Shown here: positions 1 to 6,299 of the stretch, one piece after another
Numbering within the stretch: position 1 is the stretch's first letter
Layout: each line of letters starts with the position of its first letter
Source: Lentisphaeria bacterium
GTDB lineage: Bacteria > Verrucomicrobiota > Lentisphaeria > Oligosphaerales > JAFGRS01
Reading direction: 5' to 3'
Assembly: GCA_016935045.1 (NCBI GenBank)
Contig: JAFGRS010000604.1
Span: forward strand, 1-9,023
Length of the DNA stretch: 9,023 nucleotides
Made by a program: the position numbers and the translations under genes
Notes under the pieces: generated by a model
What the model was told of the DNA's origin: nothing
The model's database searches: none
Seen by the model: the letters and a program-made list of their open reading frames with translations, nothing else

Positions 1-3000
1 GAGCCCCCGTTCTCCACGAGGGCGTGGTCTACTTCGGGGCCGGGATCTGGCCGGAGGAAGGCGTCTACGTCTGCGCGCTGCGGGTGGCCACGGGTGCGTT
101 GCTATGGCGCTGCGACAGTCTGTCGCTGGTTCCGGGGGGGATGAGCGACCACGGTCAGGCCTACGATCTGAGCCTGCCGCCGCAGGGGTATCTTGCCGTG
201 GTTGACGGCAGGCTGGCGGTCCCGAGCGGGCGTTCGCTGGCGGCGTGGTTCGATCTCGATACGGGCGTCATGGAGCCGTATACGTGTTACTACGTGAAGA
301 CGAATCCGCCGCGGGGCACGTGGTACGTCTGCGGCACGGGTCGCTTCTGGGTGCAGGGGGGAAACTGGTTCGGCACGCGCCCCGAGGCGGCCCCGCCGCT
401 GCCCGCGGCTCTGGAGAACAGCCGGCCGGCTACCTTCGGGTCGCGTCAGCCGCCCCCGAGCGAGTCCGCCGCTGCCGCCGCCCGTCCCTTCCTGCGGGCC
501 GACACCTACCGGCTCCACAACGAGAACCTGTACACGGAACCCGTGCTGACCGAGACCACCGCCTTCGCGGCGGAGTTCGCGGAGGAATCCAGCTACCTCG
601 TGCCCCGCGGGCACACCCATGTCGCCCCCGTGACCTACGACCGTATCGTCGCCCGGGACCTCACCCGCCCCACCTGGCGAACGGTCAACCACCTTCACCT
701 CGGCTATGGACGCCAGGCCGTGCCCCTGCAACGCCTCGAATTCCCCCTGCTCTGGGAACTCGCCTCCCCCCTGCGCGTGCTGATCAAGGCCGGGGACCGC
801 CTCTATGCCGGTGGCGACGGCCAACTCGCCGCCATTGCCATCCCGGCCCGCGGGGAGGCGCCTCGAATCGCCTGGGAGGTGGCCGTCCCGGGCACTCCCG
901 TGCATGCCCTGGTTGCGGACGGCAGGCTGGTGGCGGTGACGGACAGCGGCCGCGTGCTCTGCTTCGGAGACACGCCGCCGGCGTCCCCCCGCCGGCCCGA
1001 GGCGCTTGCGGCCGGACTGCCGGCCCGGGAACCCGTCCCGCCCTATGCCTGGCTGATCGGCTGGGGCGACGGCCGCCGGGCCCGGGAACTCGCGCGCCGG
1101 GGAAGCCACCGCGTCATCGTCACCGAACCCGATCCGGCAACGGCCCGAGCAGCCCGCGAAACCCTGGCCCGGGAGGGCCTGCACAGCGACCGCGTGCAGG
1201 TGATCACGGGCAGCCCGGAGACCCTCTCCCTGCCCCCCTACTGGGCAGACCGCGTGGAGTTCGGCGCCGACCCGAGTTCGCCGCAAGCCGTCGGAGACTC
1301 GATCCTGGATGCCATGCGCCCCTACTCGGGCACGCTCCTGCTGCCTCCGGGTTGGCCGGATGCCCTGCCGGGAAGCCTCCCCGAGGCGCGCCCGGAATAC
1401 GTCCTGGAACGCAACGCCGAGAAACCCACGCTGCGCCGGCTGCATCCTCCCCCCGGGGCCGCGGACTGGACCCACGAGGCGGGCAGCGCCGCCAATGGCT
1501 TCGCCAACGCGGAGCGTCGAGTCAAGTGGCCCCTCGGCGTGCTCTGGTACTCCGGGGACATCGACCGGTACTTCACCCCGGCCTCCCACTTCCAGCACGA
1601 ACGCCACCCCTATCCGCTCGTGGCCGGCGGCCGCATGTTCCTCATCACCGGACAGTTCCTGCACGCCGTCGACATCTACACGGGCAGGTACCTGTGGCGG
1701 GCCGAGATGCCCCTCACGCCCTGGATCCGGAGCCGCTTCTTCGACAGCCGCATCTACGGACGCCCTACCGAGCGCAACGGCGTCGCCGCCCCAGACCGGG
1801 TGTATACCGTCCTCGGCGACGTCATCCACGCCTACGACGCCGCCACGGGCGCCCTGGTCCACACCTTCGCCATCCCGCCGGACATCGAGGACGAGGCGCG
1901 CGCCCGGGCCACCGAACCCCGCGAGGAAGCCATCCACGGGCAACGCGGCCTGCTGCAGGGCGTGCCGCCGTGGACGGAGGTGCGTCTCTGGAAGGGGGTG
2001 TTGCTGGCCATGCTGGGGCGTCATCTGGTGGCCCTGGACCGGCATTCGGGGGCATTGCTGTGGCGCCGGGCCGGCCGGCGTGAGACGACCACGTACGCGT
2101 TGGGGGAGGAGATGCTGTACGGCCTGGACTGCGATGACGTGCCCTTCGGCGGGTATGCTTCGCCGACGCCGCGGGGGGGAGTCCTCTTCGCCCTGGCACC
2201 CGGCACGGGAGCGTTGCTCTGGGAGCGCCCGATCGAGTATGGCGGCGTCCCGGAACACAACGTCGAGCATCCGCGTCCCTGGCTGCGTCCGGTGTTGCCG
2301 GAAGTTGCCTGGAACGCGAAGCACGGGCTGATCGTCTTGACCGTGAACCGGAACTCGGTACAGGTCTTCCGGGGCGAAGACGGGGCGCCGGTGTGGAGCA
2401 GGGACATCCCTCCCGCGGGCAACCTGCAGGCCGTCTATCCGCCCGTCGTCACGGACGACTTCCTCGTGCTCTCGAACTACCGGGGCTGCTACGGCTACCT
2501 TCTCGACGTGACGACCGGCCGAGAGAAGGGGGACGACACGGGGATTCCGCGCCCGAGGACCTGTGCCCGGATCCTCGGCAACAGCGATCTGCTCGTCTAC
2601 CGCGATGCCGCCACCGAGCTCTACGACGTTGCCCAGAACCGGATGATCCAGCTCAACTCGGTGCGGTCGGGCTGCACCACCAGCTTCATCCCCGCCGGCG
2701 GCGTCCTGACCGCACCCATGCTGGGGCACGGCTGCGTCTGCAACTACCCCATGTTCGCCTCTCTCGGGTTGTTCCACTGGCCCGCCAGCGAGGGCTTGCG
2801 ACCGGAACAGGTGACGGCCTCCTGGCGGAACCAGCTCGCCGACCGTGGCGCCGCCCGGATCGCCGGGCCGCTGGACGACGAAGAACCTGCACCTGCCGAA
2901 CCGGCGCCCTCGGGAACCGCCGGCGCGGGCCCGGCCACGGACTTCGGACTGCGCCTCAACGCCAGCCTCGAACCCGCCCCGAGAGGCATGCTGTTCCGCA

Positions 3001-3419
3001 CCCTCGACGCCGGCGCCGGTTACGCCCTGCGGCCGGCCGAGGCGCCCCTCCGACAGGCCACCTTCACCCTCTCCGCGGTGCGGGCCCCGGGGACGAACCG
3101 GCACGGCAATGCCTTCCTGGTACTGGGTACCGGGGCGACCCCGGCGGACTGGCTCGAGTGCCGCCTGTACTACGGGGGCCGCAGCAGCCTGATGCTCACG
3201 GGGAAGGGCGTCGAAACGAAGGAAGAGAAGGTGGCGCTGCAGCGAGGGGACCCCTTCGTCCTGACCGCCACGGTGGACTGCGCCGCGGGCACACTGACGT
3301 TCGAAGTATCGGGCCACAGCCTGACCACGCGCCTGACGAACCCTATCCAAGGGATCACGCACTACGGCTACGGCGGCGCCAACGCCGATACCGTCTTCTC
3401 CCCCATCCGGGTGCGCTGA
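1..3419 (+). CDS. PQQ-like beta-propeller protein with embedded methyltransferase-like Rossmann segment (5' partial)
   Basis: The reading frame is already open at base 3, so the true start and any signal peptide lie off the window. Residues are numbered here from the codon at base 24. Blade-type motifs of the A-x-D-x-x-T-G-x-x-x-W kind recur at about 17-29, 547-559, 602-614, 669-681, 722-734, 780-792 and 825-836, supporting a PQQ/BamB-like propeller. Between the first part and the second propeller (about 340-450) is a class I methyltransferase-like segment. It has a glycine loop GWGDG (346-350), an acidic strand end TEPD (367-370) and LPPYWAD further on. A cysteine-bearing stretch follows (RSGC 881-884; GHGCVC 901-906), then a Pro/Ala linker (about 952-974) and a beta-rich C-terminal domain (about 975-1131) resembling a concanavalin-like sandwich. 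This architecture is familiar from large, mostly uncharacterised planctomycete-type proteins. Enzymatic activity and PQQ binding are unproven; the propeller may be purely structural or ligand-binding. The gene converges on the neighbouring glycosidase gene, ending at a TGA (3417-3419). Confidence 0.88.
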   Translation, partial: APVLHEGVVYFGAGIWPEEGVYVCALRVATGALLWRCDSLSLVPGGMSDHGQAYDLSLPPQGYLAVVDGRLAVPSGRSLAAWFDLDTGVMEPYTCYYVKTNPPRGTWYVCGTGRFWVQGGNWFGTRPEAAPPLPAALENSRPATFGSRQPPPSESAAAAARPFLRADTYRLHNENLYTEPVLTETTAFAAEFAEESSYLVPRGHTHVAPVTYDRIVARDLTRPTWRTVNHLHLGYGRQAVPLQRLEFPLLWELASPLRVLIKAGDRLYAGGDGQLAAIAIPARGEAPRIAWEVAVPGTPVHALVADGRLVAVTDSGRVLCFGDTPPASPRRPEALAAGLPAREPVPPYAWLIGWGDGRRARELARRGSHRVIVTEPDPATARAARETLAREGLHSDRVQVITGSPETLSLPPYWADRVEFGADPSSPQAVGDSILDAMRPYSGTLLLPPGWPDALPGSLPEARPEYVLERNAEKPTLRRLHPPPGAADWTHEAGSAANGFANAERRVKWPLGVLWYSGDIDRYFTPASHFQHERHPYPLVAGGRMFLITGQFLHAVDIYTGRYLWRAEMPLTPWIRSRFFDSRIYGRPTERNGVAAPDRVYTVLGDVIHAYDAATGALVHTFAIPPDIEDEARARATEPREEAIHGQRGLLQGVPPWTEVRLWKGVLLAMLGRHLVALDRHSGALLWRRAGRRETTTYALGEEMLYGLDCDDVPFGGYASPTPRGGVLFALAPGTGALLWERPIEYGGVPEHNVEHPRPWLRPVLPEVAWNAKHGLIVLTVNRNSVQVFRGEDGAPVWSRDIPPAGNLQAVYPPVVTDDFLVLSNYRGCYGYLLDVTTGREKGDDTGIPRPRTCARILGNSDLLVYRDAATELYDVAQNRMIQLNSVRSGCTTSFIPAGGVLTAPMLGHGCVCNYPMFASLGLFHWPASEGLRPEQVTASWRNQLADRGAARIAGPLDDEEPAPAEPAPSGTAGAGPATDFGLRLNASLEPAPRGMLFRTLDAGAGYALRPAEAPLRQATFTLSAVRAPGTNRHGNAFLVLGTGATPADWLECRLYYGGRSSLMLTGKGVETKEEKVALQRGDPFVLTATVDCAAGTLTFEVSGHSLTTRLTNPIQGITHYGYGGANADTVFSPIRVR

Positions 3420-3518
3420 CCCCCATGCCTCACCTTGCGCGTGCAGGCGAGTTCTGGCCCCCCCCTTGACAAACGCTTGGCCGGGCATTCCCGGGCGCCG
3501 GCAGGGGAGGTCCGGGCA
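3420..3518. other. Convergent intergenic gap, no canonical terminator
   Basis: This 99-bp gap separates two stop codons facing each other. It contains a short inverted repeat, CCGGG-CATT-CCCGG (3481-3494), a 5-bp stem with a 4-base loop. Neither side is followed by a T-tract in the direction of transcription. CCGGGCAT occurs again at 3512-3519, overlapping the first base of the minus-strand stop codon. The stem could be a weak bidirectional terminator, but such stems are common by chance in GC-rich DNA. No small ORF with a convincing ribosome site is seen here. Confidence 0.45.
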
Positions 3519-6242
3519 TCAGCGGGGCTCGACCTTGACGGCGGTGTCGCGCCGGAAGGGAGGGACCCGCAGCACCAGGCGTCCATCCTGCGGGCACTCC
3601 GCTTCGACGACATCCGCTTGCCCCGTGTTCGTGTTCCACCAGGCGACTCTCTGGGAGCCGGGACGGACGCCCTCGATGGTGACCTCGAGGCCCTCGACGG
3701 TGGCGGCTTCGGCCTTCTCGACGACCATCCGATGCCACGAGGCGCGGGAGTCGTTCAGCCAGAGGTAGACCCCCGCATCGCCCTGGAGGCCCGTGGTCCG
3801 GATGGCCGGGTCGGACGTGGTTGCCGCGGCGGCCCGCAGCCGGCTCCGGGTCCAGGGGATGTCGGCCACGTATGCGGCCAGGGGACGGTACTGCGCGTAG
3901 GCGTCCATCCGGTCCAGTTCCTCCCACCACCAGAACATCGCCGTCCCCGAGAGTCCCGAGAGCGCCGAAGCCCACAGGGCGTCGTGGAAATGGTGCAACG
4001 CGGTGTCCTCCCGCATGTGCGGGCTGCGCTCCCACTTCTCCCCCGCCAGACCGAACTCGCTGAGCAGGGCCGGCTTCGACGGCGCTTCGCCACGCAGAAA
4101 GCGGGCCCGGTCAAGGGCCGCGGCCGCCGCGTCCTTCCAAAGCTCGTTCCAGTTGGGACGGAGATACCAGTGCAGGTCCGCCACGTCCAGTTCCGGGTGC
4201 TGCCAATCCCGCGGCGCCGGACCCCAGGCGCTGGTCGCCCTCAGGTGCCGGTAGGGATCGATCGCGGCGAGGTACTCCCCGAGCTCCCGGTAGAATCTGC
4301 CGCAGGGCAGGCCCGGGTTCTGCTCATTCCAGTATTCCCACACCGCGACGCTGGTCGAGCAGCCCCAGCGCGCCACGGCATAGCGCAGCAGGTCCCGAGC
4401 CGACTCCGTGGCGAGGGTGTATTCCAGGGCGTCTTCGTGCTTCATGGCATCCATGTAGAGATCCCGGTTCAGCAGACAGAGCTGCAGCCGGATGCCGTGC
4501 TCCTCGGCGGTCTCGACGAGGTGGTCCACCAGGAAGCAGTCCACCGGGTTGTAGACTCCCCGCACCGGCCGCCCCGGATCGGCCTCCCAGAGAAGGTCGG
4601 GGCCGCCCCCGGCCTGCCGCAGGCCCAGCTCGCGCACCTGGATCTCTCCTGCGCCCAGCAGACGCAGAGCCAGGCCCTCGAGGAACCAGCGCCCGGCCCG
4701 GGCAGGGACCTCACGCGAAAACGACACCCAGGCCCCCGGCTCGCGCCCGACGGCCGCTTCCCCGAGCGGGACCCCTCCCAGCTCGATGGCCACGCCGCGG
4801 GCCTCCCCCCGCAGACGCACGCGGCCGCTGAGGACATAGGCGGCGTCCGGGCGCACGGCCACGGGATGGGATGGGTCGACCCGGAAGAGGCTGCCGTCGG
4901 CCCCCGCCAGGGTCACACAGGGCACGGAAGGGGTGTCGGGCCCGTCCCCCGGGACCTCGCTCAACGTTGGTTTGGGGCCCCAGGACCGTCCCCAGGCGCT
5001 CTTCCGGGACTCGACGGCAACGGCCCAGTCGGAGCAGCATACCCACACCCGCAAGGTGTTGGCGCCGTTCTCGGCGAGCCGGCCCAGAATGACCTCCATG
5101 CGGCTGGGAGTCACGTATTGGCTGGGACCGAGAAAGGCCAGGTTCTGGCCGATAGGAAAAAATGGCCTTCCGGAATCCAGCTCAAAAAAACGTGAATCGT
5201 TGCCGGAGACGCGCACGTAGCCGTCGTGGTCCCGGGGCGTGCAGCGGAAGGAGACACTCTCCGACGAGCGGGCCTGCCCGGCACCGCAACGGAGCAGGGC
5301 GCGAACGTCATAACGTCCCACCTCCGCCGGCGCGAATCGTGCCTGCCAGCGTCCGGGGCCGTCGAGGGCGACCCAGTCCCTGACCCGCCCGCCGGCGTCC
5401 ACCGTTCGGCGTTCGCAGGGCTCGTACCAGAAGGCGGGGACGCCGATGACCCTGCCGCCCGGCGCCCGGATCTCCAGATCCAGGGTGACCTCGCGGGGGG
5501 CAAAGGGATTCCGGAAGGTCTCTTCGCAGGGGATGTCGAAGGTGACGCGTCCGTAGCGGGGGACGACGGCGGGGGCGAGAGCCAGTCCCAGGGGCGGGGG
5601 CCGGAGTTCGCGGATGCGGACGTTGCGGTACCAGGCTTCGCTGGGAGGACCCCCGTGGATCTGCAGCGCGATGACGCCTTCCTGGACGAGGGACTCGTCC
5701 GCTTCGCTGTAGTCGACCGTCCGGGTGCCGTTGACCCAGAGCTGGACGCGTCGGCCTTCGCAGCGAATGCGGTAGTCGTTCCAGTCCTCGGGTCGGATGG
5801 GCCCGGCGCGCTGGTCGGGCGGCGGTCCCGCCAGGATCCGGCGGCGTCGGGACTCGTCGTAGAGGCATCCCCACCATCCATCTCCGAGATCGGCCTGGTA
5901 GCCGATCATCTCGTGGTGTTCGGGGAGCCGGCGGCTGCGGATCTGGATGCCCGCGTTGGCTCCCCTGCCGAGGAGCTTGAAGTCGAGGCGCAGTTCGAAG
6001 TCGGCGTAGGTCGTTGTCGAGCAGAGGAACTCGTTGCGGGCCACCGGTCCGTCCAGACTGCCGCCGACGATGGCGCCCTCCCGGATGCGGAACACCTCCC
6101 CGTTACCCTCCCAGCCGGCCAGGGAGTGCCCATCGAACAGGGGCACAAACTCCTCTTCCCCAGGCACTTGGCCTGCTGCCTTCAGGATCCCGAGGGCCAT
6201 CGCCATACTCCCCGCCAAGATCCACCGTGATCCGTTCGCCAT
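3519..6242 (-). CDS. Secreted 3-keto-disaccharide hydrolase (DUF1080) / DUF5060 / clan GH-A glycoside hydrolase fusion
   Basis: This complete 907-residue protein is probably an exported enzyme acting on a glycan or glycoside. Residues 1-24 look like a signal peptide: Arg6, a hydrophobic stretch, then KAAG before a likely cleavage; there is no lipobox cysteine. Residues about 33-213 match DUF1080/3-keto-disaccharide hydrolase (FDGHSLAGW, YADFELRLDF, GANAGIQIRSR, WNDYRI, YRNVRIREL). Residues about 225-335 resemble the DUF5060 beta-sandwich. A TIM barrel follows, with strands near 361, 394, 584, 632, 667, 686, 724 and 767. The predicted acid/base is Glu640 (WNE after strand 4) and the nucleophile Glu729 (SEFG at strand 7), as in clan GH-A. 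Between strands 2 and 3 lies an insertion of roughly 150 residues (about 405-560) that reads as another beta-sandwich. The C-terminus (about 805-907) resembles the sandwich that often follows DUF4038/DUF5060 enzymes. ATG at 6240-6242 is chosen because a strong ribosome site precedes it and a signal peptide follows. Substrate and exact GH family cannot be assigned; it is GH5-like at best. Confidence 0.9.
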   Translation of the reverse strand: MANGSRWILAGSMAMALGILKAAGQVPGEEEFVPLFDGHSLAGWEGNGEVFRIREGAIVGGSLDGPVARNEFLCSTTTYADFELRLDFKLLGRGANAGIQIRSRRLPEHHEMIGYQADLGDGWWGCLYDESRRRRILAGPPPDQRAGPIRPEDWNDYRIRCEGRRVQLWVNGTRTVDYSEADESLVQEGVIALQIHGGPPSEAWYRNVRIRELRPPPLGLALAPAVVPRYGRVTFDIPCEETFRNPFAPREVTLDLEIRAPGGRVIGVPAFWYEPCERRTVDAGGRVRDWVALDGPGRWQARFAPAEVGRYDVRALLRCGAGQARSSESVSFRCTPRDHDGYVRVSGNDSRFFELDSGRPFFPIGQNLAFLGPSQYVTPSRMEVILGRLAENGANTLRVWVCCSDWAVAVESRKSAWGRSWGPKPTLSEVPGDGPDTPSVPCVTLAGADGSLFRVDPSHPVAVRPDAAYVLSGRVRLRGEARGVAIELGGVPLGEAAVGREPGAWVSFSREVPARAGRWFLEGLALRLLGAGEIQVRELGLRQAGGGPDLLWEADPGRPVRGVYNPVDCFLVDHLVETAEEHGIRLQLCLLNRDLYMDAMKHEDALEYTLATESARDLLRYAVARWGCSTSVAVWEYWNEQNPGLPCGRFYRELGEYLAAIDPYRHLRATSAWGPAPRDWQHPELDVADLHWYLRPNWNELWKDAAAAALDRARFLRGEAPSKPALLSEFGLAGEKWERSPHMREDTALHHFHDALWASALSGLSGTAMFWWWEELDRMDAYAQYRPLAAYVADIPWTRSRLRAAAATTSDPAIRTTGLQGDAGVYLWLNDSRASWHRMVVEKAEAATVEGLEVTIEGVRPGSQRVAWWNTNTGQADVVEAECPQDGRLVLRVPPFRRDTAVKVEPR

Positions 6243-6246
6243 GGTT

Positions 6247-6253
6247 TCACCTC
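6247..6253 (-). promoter_or_regulatory. Ribosome binding site for the DUF1080/GH gene
   Basis: On the minus strand this reads GAGGTGA, four bases before the ATG at 6242; the GAGG core is seven bases from it. It lies in the 57-bp spacer (6243-6299) after the upstream ThuA gene's TGA. I see no convincing promoter or T-tract terminator in the spacer, which supports co-transcription of the two genes. The site fixes the start codon over the internal Met codons 13 and 15, which would lose most of the signal peptide. Confidence 0.75.
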
Positions 6254-6299
6254 ATCCTGCCCCCGCACCGCGCCCGGCGCCCGCTCGGGGCCTGCTCGA

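Noticed and set aside
102..3488. 1128-residue open frame on the minus strand antisense to the propeller gene
   Set aside because: It has no recognisable domain, a low-complexity Arg/Gly/Pro-rich composition and no credible ribosome site. Such mirror frames arise in GC-rich genes because G/C at third codon positions removes stops. The plus-strand frame has clear propeller motifs.
3466..3494. Possible promoter starting with TTGACA at 3466-3471
   Set aside because: At a 17-bp spacing the -10 position reads TCCCGG, nothing like TATAAT, and no plus-strand gene begins downstream.
3481..3494. Hairpin as an intrinsic terminator
   Set aside because: The stem is only 5 bp and no T-tract follows on either strand, so I kept it as a note in the intergenic entry and not as a terminator.
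3435..5195. 586-residue plus-strand open frame over the DUF1080/glycosidase gene
   Set aside because: It lies antisense to a gene with a signal peptide and catalytic motifs, and its own translation is Arg/Pro/Gly-rich without domain signatures.
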